From: Callipepla californica brunnescens | Lineage: Eukaryota > Chordata > Aves > Galliformes > Odontophoridae | NCBI GenBank assembly: GCA_023055505.1 | Contig: JALIRH010000049.1 | Coordinates: forward strand, 3,534,001-3,598,000 | Length of the DNA stretch: 64,000 nucleotides | Direction: 5' to 3' | Part shown: positions 23,881 through 35,900 of the stretch, in pieces | How the letters are laid out: every line of letters begins with the position of its first letter | Numbering within the stretch: position 1 is the stretch's first letter | Translations under genes and position numbers: made by a program | The notes under the pieces: model-generated | Seen by the model: the letters and a program-made list of their open reading frames with translations, nothing else | Told to the model about the DNA's origin: nothing | Databases searched by the model: none

Positions 23881-24190
23881 CTCTGGGTCTCAAAGAGACC
23901 CATAGAGACTCATAGAGACACACTGGGACCTATAGGGATCCATAGAAACCCATAGGGACGCACTGGGACCCATAGGGATCCCCAGAGAGACACTGCCTCC
24001 CAAAGAAACCCATAGGGTTCCCCAGTGACCCATAGGGACCCACAGAGAGACACTGGAACCCATAGGGACCCATGGAGACCAATAGAGTCCCATAGATTCA
24101 TAGATACATGAGGTCAGGGCATTCCAGTGCCTGAGCACTCCTTCAGAGACCCATAGAGAGACATTGGGACCCATAGGGACCCAAAAAGAC
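23881..24190 (-). repeat. 10-bp minisatellite, GACCCATAGR units
   Basis: Same family and orientation as 22.5-23.1 kb, with CACTGGGACC interruptions. It contains a second copy of the ATACATGAGGTCAG...GAGCACTCC insert at 24091-24155. Confidence 0.9.
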
Positions 24191-24849
24191 CTTGACCCAA
24201 AAAGGCGCTTGACTCCTATTGGGGCAGCCCAAAAACTCTGCTGTCTCCATGTCCCATCCAGGTGCAGCGGATCGTGACAGCCATCCACTGGAGGAGGAAG
24301 GTGATGACGGAGAAGCGGCCAAAGAGGATCATCCAGGGTGCCTTGCCCTGGCTGGCTGCCTCTGATCCTCATGCAGTGACACTCAGCCTGCTGCGCTGCT
24401 CACCCACCTGCAATAAGTGAGCTGCCCCCCCCTCCCCTCTGAGGACGGCTCTGTGCCGCAGGGACACGTGGGAGCTGTGGAAGATGGTATTGTCCTCGGT
24501 GGATGTGGCGCCGCAGATGTTGCAGCAGCTGCTGCAGCTGCTGGAGATGGCGCTGCTGAGCCAGGAGACCGAGATCGGCAGCCTTCCTCTGGCCGTGAGT
24601 TTGGGGGTCCCCGGGGAGCCCCCTTCCCCTTTGCTCTCCCATTTCCCCCCCGCCATCCCCGGGGGAGCAGTTTGGTGCTGAGCACTGCCCGGGTGCTTTC
24701 CTCAGGCGACCGTAGCACTGCATCAGATCGTTCAGTGTGCGCAGTACGACCCCCAGGTGCGCCTGTATTTCCCGGAGCTCTTGGTGGCCTTCATCTTCCA
24801 GATGGTGTTGTGCAGGGCGCTCCCACCGATGGTTTCCCTTTAGAAAGTG

Positions 24850-25624
24850 GTTCGGTTGTTGTCTGTCCATCTCCCTCTGTAGAGGAGCTGCTTTCCCGTA
24901 AGGACTGCAATGTGCAGTACTGATCCAGGAACTTTGGAAGGGCATTGAAGGAGAGCTGTAGCTGCTGAGTTCTGTCGGTGCTCTTGTTCTCTACTCTTTT
25001 TGCATCTCGCTTACCAGAGAATTCTAACAGCAGTGCTGTTCCAGTCCTTCTGACAGTAGCCTGGTGTCCAGGCTTAGCAATAATAGGAAGCTTTCTTGCT
25101 GCCGGAGCTTGGCTGATGTACTGGTTAACCCCTGTGGGACACAGGGAGGAGGAACACTGCCTCTCAGGCACTATTGGAGTGAGGCTGGATGAACTGGACT
25201 TTTTCTTAACCAGTTTTCTACTAGCTGAGCCTCTGAACAGCTCCATCAGCAGAAGATAGGACTGTGGGTTCCATCTCGGCAACGGTGTTTTCCTCTTATC
25301 TGTGGAATGGTTATAAAAAGAGAGCTGTTGAATATGGTTTCTGCTTGATGTATATGTGTATATTTAACTTTAAAAAGTACGATAATAATTACATGAAAAA
25401 TGCAATTTAATCCAAAAAGAAAAAAACTGTTTTCAGTAGCTTCTACGTTTGAGGGGTTAAAAATGTGACCATTGCCTGAATGGAAGAGCCCAGAAGCCTG
25501 CAGCATGACATTTGACAACTGTCAAGCCCTTTAGATTGTCTGTTGAGCTGTGCCTGCCTTTTTTTTTTTTTTTTAATTTTCTTTTCCAGTGGATAAGCTG
25601 AGCAGCTGTTTCCATCTGCAGATA
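24850..25624. other. No gene recognised
   Basis: Unique sequence after the MROH-like exons. A 93-codon frame at 24978-25259 has no identifiable domain. A poly(T) tract lies at 25559-25574. Confidence 0.45.
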
Positions 25625-25830
25625 TTCTCAGGGCTGGATTGCTGCTAGCATGGCACTGAGGTTGTAAATGAACAGGTGAATTCTAGTAGCACAGGCAGCC
25701 TGTTCCAGTGCTCCATGGCCCTCACTGTGAAGGAGTTCCCAAGCACACCTGTGCACCACTTCCTCTGCTTCAGTTTGTGGCCATTGGTGAATTGGCACAG
25801 GTGCATTGCCTTCACCTGTGCTCCCATGGC
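25625..25830 (-). mobile_element. CR1 LINE fragment
   Basis: On the minus strand: GGCCACAAACTGAAGCAGAG, GAAGTGGTGCACAGGTGTGC, then CACAGTGAGGGCCATGGAGC and ACTGGAACAGGCTGCCTG. This is the CR1 region just upstream of the 3' tail; the tail itself is missing or too diverged. Confidence 0.8.
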
Positions 25831-25834
25831 TGAC

Positions 25835-26880
25835 TCCGTGCTCGCCTCAGGTGATCCATCAGTGGTTCAGGCTGTGATTCAGCAGTTCCCATCCATGGGC
25901 TGAGACCAGTGCTTGACAATGGCATGTCTTGTTATCAAGTATTCCTCTGGATTAGTGTGTATTGATCCTGGTTGATAATGATGAAGAACTTAATCTGGGG
26001 TCAGAAAAGCCTGGAGAGCAGCTGTTGAGTGATATAGCTCAAGTCGTGTCACTTCCAGACCTGTTGTTTCCACATTTCTTGAAAATGCAGTTAAAACCTG
26101 AAGGGATGTTTTGCTCAGGCCCAGAGTGCAAAAAATGACTGCTTTTGCTAAAGTGCTAGGAATGATTTCTAGTTTAGACTAGTGACTAGGGGAAAAATGA
26201 CATTTCTGCAAAGAAGGCATTCCTTTTAGTTAGCTGATAACTTGAAACAGCAGTAGTCTGTGTTTTGTCTGTACTGTTGACTGTCTTATTGAAGAAATGG
26301 TACATCCACTGGATTTTGACTTCTTCAAGTTAAATAGCAAGGTACATGCATAGTCATTAAAACCTCTGTCCAACCCTTTTGCTTGCCTGCACTGCATCCA
26401 GTGAAGAGGAATTCTCTTGGGTCACATAGAAAATATAGGGTTAACATATGCAAGTGACAAGGCTACTTCTGTTTTCTTAGTTTGTGAGCTTTCTGAAGGC
26501 ACTGCAAGTTAGAAAGTTGGTCATCTCCACATGAGCATTAGTGATATCACTTCTGCAGTGAACGTATTATTGTATAGAACTATTCATCATGAGCTTACGT
26601 TGTTAAATAATTTAATAAGAACACTTGTCTGCATAATGACAAAGACGTGCATTTGCAGGCACACACACACACGTAGATGGGCTGCAATATCCTCAGCAGT
26701 AACAGCATTTTACTTGCCAGTTGGCACCAGCACATATGTTATGTAACGTGGGCTTTGAGTCAACTCAGATAGCGTTGGACTGAACCCTTAAACCCTCATT
26801 TTAATGATGTGGCAAGAATTTTGATTCAGAAACACTCTTTGTTACACCTGGCTTCGTTAAGATATTTCTCCATTTTCCTG
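25835..26880. other. No gene recognised upstream of the XPO1-like exons
   Basis: I looked for the N-terminal XPO1 exons here and did not find them. A (CA)n run lies at 26660-26672. The sequence otherwise appears unique. Confidence 0.45.
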
Positions 26881-27479
26881 CAGGTACAGAGAAGTATGTT
26901 GCTGGCCTAATTATCAAGACATCGTCTGATCCAACATGTATAGAAGTGAGTGAATTCTTTCAGGGGAGAAAAAGGGAGGCAAATACAACGCATAATCTGA
27001 CTTGTCTTTTCCATACTCCAGGAAGAGAAGGTGCATCTTGGGAAACTGAACGTGATTCTTGTTCAGGTAAGCTGGAGTTTATGAATCTCGACATTTGGTT
27101 TTGCTGAAGTACCTAACACACGGGTGTTTCACGTTTCAGATTCTGAAACAGGAATGGCCAAAGCACCGGCCAGCTTTTATAAGTGATATTGCAGGAGCAA
27201 GCAGGACTAGTGAAAGCCTTTGTCAGTACACCACGGTGATCCTTAAACTATTGAGTGAAGAAGTGTTTGATTTTTCCAGTGGCCACATAACTCAAGTGCA
27301 AGCGAAGCGTTTGAAAGACAGGCAAGTATCTCTATTTAATATGTCCCTAACACCCAGTGCTTACTTTGTGCTTGCTGTCAGATAGAGTTTCTCTTGCTAG
27401 GAGGTTTTCAGTAAAAGGATACATCTGATTTTATAGCTGAGACTCAACTGGTTTATTGTGGTTTGTTGTTGTTGTTTTC

Positions 27480-27790
27480 CCTTGAAAGCAGTACAGTTGG
27501 GTGGGAGCAACCTTAGTTTAACCTATGTAGGGAGTGGGAGGCAAAGGGACAAGGGTGGACTCTTCTCAGCCAAAAAGCCCTGCCCCAGCTTTCCTGTAGG
27601 CCCGCTTCAGGTACGCCATGAGGTCCCCCTGGAGCTTTCTGTTCTCCTGTCTGAAGAGCCCCAGCTCTCAGCCTGTCCTCGTAGCGAGGTGCTCCGGCCC
27701 TCTGGTCATCTTAGTGGCCATCCTCAGTGGACCCACTCCAACAGCTCCATGTCCTTCTTGGCTTGGAGGCTCCAGAACTGACTCTCATTG
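27480..27790 (-). mobile_element. CR1 LINE fragment in an XPO1-like intron
   Basis: The minus strand reads as the CR1 region after ORF2: CAGTTCTGGAGCCTCCAAGC, GAGCTGTTGGAGTGGGTCCA, GAGGACAGGCTGAGAGCTGG, GGACCTCATGGCGTACCTGA. It has no 3' tail and lies between exons 3 and 4 of the XPO1-like copy. Confidence 0.88.
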
Positions 27791-28897
27791 AGACTGCAGA
27801 ACGCGTTTTGTGGTCACAGGCGCTTTAATTAATACAGATTTTTGGAACATGATATTGCTTAAATCGATTTTTTTTTTTATAGTATGTGCAATGAGTTCTC
27901 TCAGATTTTCCAACTGTGTCAGTTTGTGACGGTAAGTATTAGTATTTTTTTTTTTTTTTAACCTTTTCCTGCCCACCCCCAGCCAGCCATGCCTGGTAAT
28001 ATTGTATGCACTGTTCTGTCTTTACAGGAAAACTCCCAAAATGCTCCTTTAATTCAGGCCACTTTGGAAACTTTGCTGCGATTTCTGAACTGGATTCCTC
28101 TGGGATATGTGTATGAGACTAAGTTAATCAGCACACTAATATACACATTGTGTATGTAATTACTGATCGTTTTTTAGTATAAAAGTTGCAAAAAGCATGG
28201 TATATAACACTTGTGTAAAATTCCTTCTTTTCTTTTCTCAGTCGTTCTTGAATGTTCCCATGTTTTGGAAGGTCTCTTTAAAGTGCCTCACAGAGATTGC
28301 AGGCGGCAGTGTATGCCAGTATGAAGAGCAGCATGTGACCCTTTTTACCTTGACCATGATGCAGTTAAAACAGGTAATGTTTTAGCAAATGTTTTTGTTG
28401 TTGTTGTTGTTTGTTTTTCCCACTCCTACTTTTAACAATCTAGGTCAATTGGCAAAGCTCTGGAGAAATTGTGTGTTTCATTGTGTTGTTTTTGTGTGTT
28501 TACTTATGGCTTGATCAGAAGACATAAATTTGTATGAGTCTGAGGAACAGCTGCGTTTCTGCAGGATTTATTTATTTTGTTGAATTAGAGATTGGTTTTG
28601 TGTTCTCAGGCTGTCTGAGAAAAGTGGTGGCAGGTGGGTAAGATGCTGCTATGTCCTCAGCACACATTATTTAAGTGTATTGAAATGCCAGAGGTTTGTA
28701 TACTTTTTATTGTGAAGGCAGGAAGGGTAACTGCAGATGTGTTTTCACATCTGTCCATTTCAGTGTAGGTAGACTCATATCAAAGCTGTTCTGTTTCTTT
28801 ATTTATTATATATATTTTTCATATATAATTCTATATATTTATTATATATAATTTTTAATTTATTGTTTTCTTTATAGCTGGACAGCAGGCTGGCCGT

Positions 28898-29515
28898 GAG
28901 CTAGTAGTGTGCCCTGGTGGCCAGAAAGTCCCATGGGATCCTAAGACTCAGTAAAAAGAGCTTGGCCAGCAGATCAAGGGAGGTGATGCTCCCCCTCTAC
29001 TCTGACCTGGTGAGGCCTCACCTGGAGCACTGCATTCAGTTCTGGGCTCCTCGATACAAAAAAACAAAAATCAGGGATCTCCTGGAAAGAGTCCAGTGGA
29101 GGGCTACAAAGATGATAAAGGGCATGGAACACTTTTCTTGTGAGGAAAGGCTGAGAGACCTGGGTCTGTGCAGCCTTAAGAAAAGAAGACTCAGAGGGGA
29201 TCTTGTTAATGTTTATAAATTCCTTAAGTGTGGGAGACAAAGGGACACGGCCAGCCTCTTTTCTGTGGTGTGTAGGGACCAGGACAAGGGGACATGGCTG
29301 GAAAGCTAGGGCATAGGAAGTTCTGCTCCAGTGTGCAAAAGAGCTTCTTCAAAGCGCAAGCGACAGAGCAGTGGAACGGGCTGCCTGGAGGGGCTGTGAA
29401 GTCTCCTTCTCTGGAGGTGTCCAAAGGCCTGTCTGCATGCCTACCTGTGTAACCTGCTCCCTGTAGAGCCTGCTTTGCACGGGGCTTCCACAGTTCTGTG
29501 GTTCTGCAGATGATG
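28898..29515 (+). mobile_element. CR1 LINE 3' portion in an XPO1-like intron
   Basis: About 600 bp: GCCCTGGTGGCCAGAAAGTC, GTGAGGCCTCACCTGGAGCA, CTGCATTCAGTTCTGGGCTC, GGAAAGGCTGAGAGACCTGG, GTGGAACGGGCTGCCTGGAG, then a tail ending GTTCTGTGGTTCTGCAG. The preceding open frame (28917-29309) is the end of CR1 ORF2 read-through: PLYSDLVRPHLEHCIQFWAP. It is the longest CR1 copy here and post-dates the XPO1 duplication, or was inherited with the intron. Confidence 0.93.
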
Positions 29516-32372
29516 CTCTTAGACTCTGAATGCAAATACGTTCAGCCTAAGCTCTTACTTAAAATAACAGTTGAATTCTTAATTGAGTAATTAGCGTGTT
29601 TTGCAACTCACTGTTTGTTTTTTTGTTTTTTTTTAGCTCAACTGTGTCATCAGAATTTGAAGCAAGCTTGCATTTATGTGACCTTTCTTAGAGAGTTAGA
29701 GAACAGTGAAAACCAGAATGCTGGCAGCAGCAAAGGTGATGCGTTTTCTCACCATTCTTTAGCTTAACGGTATCGACCCTGAGCAACACTGACAGTGTTT
29801 CAGTTTTATAACAATAGAATTTGAAAAGTGGTGGACTTCTGAAGGAGGTACCTCAGAGATATTTGGTAGATGACTGAAAAATAGTGGTGTTTTTTCCAGG
29901 GAGCCTTTGCGAATTTACACATATTTACAGCGAGATCTTTCCTATTATTTAACATGCTGACTGCTGTGTTATGAGGCACAGGTAACAAACACGTTTTTGG
30001 AACAGTTGTGCTTGATATCAGTTGAAAATATATTGGGAGAGATGCTTCCCTTGTCTTTGCTGTTCCAAGAGGTAGGCTAAGGTAGGTTCATCAGAACTTC
30101 AGTGTCTGTTTGCTCCTTTCCTGAACTGTCCATCTTGGAGACAAGCATCAAGCAGGAGCGGGAGGGCTTTGGAGGAAGGCCCTGGTGGAAGGGAGTTTTT
30201 TTCAAAGGGAAAAAAGCAGAATGATTGGTGTGCAGTAGTTGTGCTTACGTGTGAAATAGAACATTGATTTTTGTCTGTCTTCGTTTCGTTAGGTGCTTCC
30301 ATTAAATGCCAATATCCGACTTTCCTGCTCAGATGGAAAAGATGATGAACAGAACTTCACTCCGAATCTCAGTTTGTTTCTCTGCACCTTTCTCAGGGAA
30401 CACGATCAACTTGTAGAAAAAAGGTTCAATCTGAGGGAAACATTCATGGAGGTAAGTTGCATGGTTTATGCAGTTCAAAAGTAGAGGTTTCTCATAGTCC
30501 AGTAATGCGATACTGATATGACCTCCAGATTGTTGTGCGTGTACTGGCTAGAAGTTTTTTCCCATGAGCAGTAAATTCCATGATTACAAGAAACCTGTCA
30601 GATTATTCCAAGTGTGCTTTAATAGCAATCTGTGTTCATTGGTGCTATTCTAAAAGAACCTGTGCAAAACATATGTTTTTCTCTCTATCTTCTTGCTTGT
30701 CTTTCCTTAAATGTGTAAATACAGCTTTAAAATGAATTCAAAGAATTTCTGTGTCACCTTTTTTCCATGGGCACCAAAAGTCAATATTTTGGTCTAACTC
30801 AGGCATACAGGCAGTTGCTGCTGTGATTTTTATTCATCATCCAAGCTTGGTTTCTAGGGTACAGCACATGCTGTTCTCCAGCTCTTCTGCCCTGGTGTAG
30901 CTTCTTGCCTAAATCGTCATTTCCCAGATGTTGAGTGAATATGCTTAGAGTATTGTCCTTGTGGTCTGTGTTTAGTTTCAGTGTCGTAAGCACGGCCTTT
31001 AATGCTGGAGCTCTAGGAAGTGCTGCTTAATAGGCACGCTTTATGTAGTGTTAAGGGTCTTGGTGGGGGACCTATGTTCCACTTGGTGACCTTTCTCTCC
31101 TCTCCCTGAGCTCCTATGGGATGAAACTGTCTCTATAGGCCCTTGTAGCAGTCTCTGTGGTGTCCCAGAGTTGAGCCGTGTACAGGTGTGAAGGCCATAG
31201 GTTGAGGAACATGTCTGAGACAGACTCAAGAAAAGCCAAGAACAACAAATTAACCCAAAACATACTATAAACCTGGAGACCAGTTTTCATTGGTTGGGTC
31301 TGTCTTGTAGGTGCAATGCTTGCAAGGTATCTGGATTCCAGTCTCTTTCCATCTGATGCTTGCAACACATTTCTTCTGGTAGTCCTTTACCCTATATTTA
31401 TACATGTTTGCAAATAGCAAATTATAGCTCATTTAGAAAACAGGTTCGTTGATTGTTTTGTGCTCTATTTAAAAGACAACCAAACAAAAGGCAAGCAGAA
31501 AGCTTTGATGAGGAATTCTTTATTTCAGAATTAGGAACTTCTGCAAAATAATTGTAAATCAAGAAAGCTTGTTTCAGCTTGTGTGGAGACATTATGAAGA
31601 ATCTGAATTTGAATGTCCTGTGTGTATGCAAGTTGGAGCACAGTCTTCAAATCTTGCCTCCCATCTTGTCCAGCTGACAAGAATATTACATTAAGGTAGT
31701 TAAAGTTGACATCTTTAAATGGACATGTGCAAAACTCAGCTCTGAACAATTGAGGATGTTGAAACGTTCCACTATTTTTTTTAGAGTGGCTTAAACTTGC
31801 TGCAAATCTCACTGCTGTAACTCACAGTGTAACAGATCATAGTGAGGGGGAAAAAGCCTTCTAAAAGTAGCTGTGCAGTTCTGATCTGGTTATTCCTGCT
31901 CTGGATGTAGCTGATCTTCTGGAATTGCTGTGTGGGTTCATTGGAGCCTTCTAGACTAGTGGGAGAAGCTGGATAAGCTATTTAAAGTGAAATTGCTGAC
32001 AACAACGGATGTGTGTGGGAATAATGTGAAGGTGGTTTTGAATCCCTGTGTCAGGGAGGGATCTCAGCTAGAGATGTCGAATCAGACCTCTGCCTGAAAT
32101 GCTTTGAATTGCTGAGTGTCTTAGCTATGAAAACAAAATCTGCTTTATAAATTGCTCCGTTCTGTTTGGTTCACTGGTAGGCTCAGAGCTTTTCAGTCTG
32201 CATGATGGCTGTTTAGTTGGTAACGGTGACAATGTTCTCGTAGATGTCTTGCATTGGATGCAGATAAGCAGTGTGGTTTCTGAAGGTTTTCTTCCAGATT
32301 CCCAGAGGGTTTGGAAAGCAGAGCAGCAGTAAGTATTGAGAACAGCAGTCCTAAAAATGAGCATTTAAGGTT

Positions 32373-32375
<3 letters not shown>

Positions 32376-32408
<33 letters not shown>
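32376..32408. repeat. Poly(T) tract
   Basis: About 33 T residues in an intron of the XPO1-like copy. Similar shorter tracts lie at 29620-29634 and 35532-35551. Confidence 0.9.
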
Positions 32409-32944
32409 CTTCTTCTTAAGGATCTAAAAGAAAACGTCTAGTAGAAGCTCAGAGGGTGGGTGCAATTCTGATAATACAGAAAGGGATGAATTTGGCAATT
32501 GCATTTTGTTTTTTTTAGATATCTTTAGACTAGTCTACTTCAGAATTGATGCTCATGTTCAACATAACATCAGCTGACACGGTGCTGTGCTTTGTTTAGT
32601 TGCTCCATTGCTCATAACTTTGACTAGTAAGTAAACGTCCCTGCAGTGTTACTGTACCTCGTTAATGAATTTTAGTCTAATTCAGCATTTTATCAGTATT
32701 TGAATCACAAAACTTGCAGTGATGTGCTTTTAATCTACTTCTGTGTTCAAAGTAATTAGTAAATAGATGCTTGAAACACCTTTTCCAGGCTCTTCGTTAT
32801 CTATTATTTGTATCAGAAGTAGAAGAAACTGAAGTTTTCAAGATTTGTCTTGAACATTGGAATCATTTAGCTGCTGTATTACCCAAGGTAATCCATGCTT
32901 AATTAAAAATACTGTGCAAGTTTAGACCCTGTTCCTAAATTCAG

Positions 32945-35900
32945 CTTGGAAGAATTTATTTAGATATGCTGAATGTGTACAAGTGCCTAAGTGAAAATAT
33001 TTCTGCAGCTCTTGAGGCTGACGGTAAGAAATTCCACGTCCTTCCTAACAGCGGGATGGGCAGTGCACATGATCAGGTTGTGAATTTGCTGTGTTTATCT
33101 CACTGTGTGTCTGTTGGTGGTGGTGGTTTTTGTTGTTCCATTGTGTGTGCGTTTGGCCAAGAGAATGACTGAAAGTGTGCTTGCTTAGGTTATTATTTTT
33201 GTTAGCCAGATGTTTTATTCAAAGAAACTGATTCTGGAAGGAGGAAAGCTCTTCAGTGTGAGTTTAGGAAGGATACAGGAGAATGAGAGATCTTCATTCT
33301 TTGTGATTTGGGTATAAAAATGAAACATTCTAAATTGTATGGAAGGAGTTGAAGGGAATCTGTTGACACGTCTTCACCCAGATTCAGTGAAGCTTTGCAA
33401 CTTTTCAGGTGAAATGGAAACAAAGCAGCCCTTGGTTAGAAGGATGAGGACTGTAAGAAGGGAAACCTTAAAACTGCCTTCTGGCTGGGTGAGCAGGTCC
33501 AGCGATCCTCAGATGGTAAGTAAATGTTTCATACAAATAGTTCGTACGACACATTCAGGAGCAACTCTGGTCTTGTGCTGCAGTGCAGTTAACACTGTTC
33601 TGTTCACAGGAACTGGTTTCGGAGCTGCAGTATCTGCAGGAAGGATGAAAAGCTGTGATCATACAGGGGTGGGCCTGAGCTGTGTTTGGAGTGCTTCAGG
33701 TAGTGTCAGCTGAGAGCAGTCCTAAGGCAAAGCAGGAAGGTGTAAGAGAGCCCTCAGGCGACCACTGCTGGATGAACACAGTGTGTGGGAAGCATGTGGA
33801 CGTGTAAGTTCATTTTTAGCTTCTTTCCGAACTGCTGTGTCATTGTGTGAGGCTTTGTTGGGTAACTGCACTGCTCTAACCATGTCTTGCTCTTGATTTA
33901 GGTTGCTGCAAACTTTGTTCCTCCCTTCTTGGGTGCAGTTCTCGTTGACTACCAGAGAAATGTTCCAGCTGCTAGAGAGCCTGCAGTACTCAGTGCTGTG
34001 TCTGTCGCTGTAAACAAGCTGGGTGGGCACATTGCTGCTGAAACACCTCAGGTCTTTGATGCTGGTTTTGAGTGCACATTAAATATGATCAGTAAGGTAT
34101 TTACATGTAAATTTTGGATAATGGCAAAAAAATAAAAGGGATTTTATATGAAGAGTACTAGTATTTGATATTGCAAGAAAGGGGGCAGGGCGTGTTATGC
34201 TATGTGGTTTACATAGCATTATTCTGTTCTATGGAAATTAAGTTGTGGTTCATGAATTCTGGCTGTCTAGGTGAATGTCTTAATCTCACTGTCTTAATTT
34301 CTTGATGCAGTTCTGAAATGAATTTGAGTTGTTTTTCTGTTCCAGGTCCTTGGAATGTCATGGTGCTGGAAGCTGAAGTATGCTTCAAGTACATTCATAT
34401 GTACTTTGAGTGTAAGTATTGATTAGTTCTTTAAATATTTCTTTGCTGATTTCCGTAGCTGATGGAGTTTCTGTGTTACAGTTTACAACAGGCACTTGCA
34501 CAATAGATCAGTGCCGTTTTGCAGCAGTGTGAATCAGAAAGTGTATCCCTGTGGTGGCTGGGTGCTTAATTGCTGAGGCCGTCTGTCCTGTGCCTGTGGA
34601 GCAAGTGGTAATTAATGCTGGGCACTGACAAAATGTGGCTGTGGTGGTGAAAGTATAGGGAAAAATGTTGCTGGGAATCTGGGAACTGCATCCTTTGTTT
34701 TGTTTTCAAGTTTCTTTAAACCTGAGATCTGAATGCTATTCCACATTGGATATTGACTCACTCTTACCAGGTGATGTTCTGGTAAATCTTTGAGCTGTTC
34801 AGATAGCTTGACTGACTGACTGGTGTGTTGTTCTGACTGGTGTATTGTTTCCTCCCCCCTTCTTTCCCTCTGCCCCCCTCCCTGCTCTCAGAGTTTTGGA
34901 GAATATCCTGAACATAGAACAACCTTTTTCTTGCTGCTCCAGGCTGTAAATTCTCATTGCTTCCCAGCATTTCTGGCCATTCCAGCTGCACAGTTCAGAC
35001 TTGTTTTGGATTACTGTTATTTGGGCTTTCAAGCATACAATGAGAAATGTTGCAGATAGAGGTGAAAGGAAGTTTTAAGCGCTGAGTACAGAGACTGTTG
35101 CTTTCCTGCATCTTTAGTCACACACAGTGTTCAGTCACCCCTGTTGTGCATTGTATTTGCTGCAGACGAGCAGTATTTTCCTGTCTCGATTTCAAGCTGA
35201 CAGCCAGATATCCATCAGTGCCCTGAAATAGTTGGATGCAGTTTCGCTCACTGGAGTGGGCACTGTTACAGCTCCTGCACGCTTTCTCTTCAGGGTGATG
35301 GTTCTTCTGAATGGGCTGAACTGATGCAGCAGCTCAGTGCTCCTGAAACTGGTGTTCTGCTTCAGTTCTCATTGTGCTCCCTGCACTGTTTGGCATCTTG
35401 CCTCACTGGGATAGTTTCTGAGTTGTCAGTGAAAAAGACAGCAGATAAATGAATGCTTGGTGAGTGAATTCAGACTGGGAGCTGGCTGTGACATAAAGAA
35501 ATGGAGGTTCCTTAGACTAAGGGAGAACAGCTTTTTTTTTTTTTTTTTTTTAATAACAGTGAGTTAAACTTCACCTCAGGTTTCATTGAGAAGCTGTTTC
35601 TGTCACACTTGAGTAATTGAATGCCCTCCAGGATGGGAGTTGCTGAGGAAGGTTAGGAATAGCTGCATAAATGCCATGAATTGTAAGAGCTCTCCATCTC
35701 TGGATAGAAATGATTGCTGTGAAGCTGCCCCGGTCTTAGCCAGTTGTTTCTGTTTGGGAGGGATAAAAGATACCTTTATGTTGCATTTCAGCTAGTGAAG
35801 TAACTGGGTGTGTGTAATTGCTAATTAACTAGTCCATCTCTTCCTAGAGATTCTCTTGTTTGTAGCAGTGAAGTTGTGTGCTTGGTTCTTCATGGCTCTG

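Larger units (their letters stand above)
23503..24843 (+). pseudogene. Partial MROH (maestro heat-like repeat) gene, four coding exons
   Basis: Four exons splice in frame. Exon 1 is 23503-23592 (TLRALDQMLHTLLF..). Exon 2 is 24262-24416 (VQRIVTAIHWRR.., then GALPWLAASDPHAVTLSLLR). Exon 3 is 24462-24594 (DTWELWKMVLSSVDVAPQML.., ending SLPLA). Exon 4 starts at 24706 (ATVALHQIVQCAQYDPQVRL, YFPELLVAFIFQMV) and meets TAG at 24841-24843. AG acceptors and GTGAGC/GTGAGT donors flank the first three, and the phases (0, 2, 0) agree. The pattern is that of maestro-type HEAT-repeat proteins, which are greatly expanded in birds. Family members usually exceed 700 residues and only about 170 codons are visible, so it is a truncated copy or a short gene under the CpG promoter just upstream. 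Minisatellites fill its first long intron. Cellular role of the family is poorly known. Confidence 0.68.
26884..32887 (+). pseudogene. XPO1: XPO1 (exportin-1/CRM1) partial duplicate, N-terminal block, eight exons
   Basis: Exportin-1 is the Ran-dependent nuclear export receptor, a ring of HEAT repeats. Eight exons match it in order, with introns kept: 26884-26945 (TEKYVAGLIIKTSSDPTCIE), 27022-27066, 27140-27321 (ILKQEWPKHRPAFISDIAGA, LLSEEVFDFSSG), 27883-27931, 28028-28151, 28242-28373 (VSLKCLTEIAGGSVCQYEEQ), 30293-30451 (GKDDEQNFTPNLSLFLCTFL) and 32789-32887 (VSEVEETEVFKICLEHWNHL). This covers roughly residues 105-385 of a protein normally about 1070 long. It is a genomic copy, not a processed one. 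Oddities: a GC donor after exon 3; exon 5 ends YTL instead of YK with the donor shifted, breaking frame; one extra Ser codon starts exon 6; a CR1 sits in the intron after exon 6. The first roughly 100 residues were not found. Confidence 0.88.

Noticed and set aside
22192..24372. Minus-strand frames rich in GSLWVPMGLYGS and plus-strand frames rich in HRGPWGSTEA
   Set aside because: They are direct translations of the minisatellites, with no domain or gene structure.
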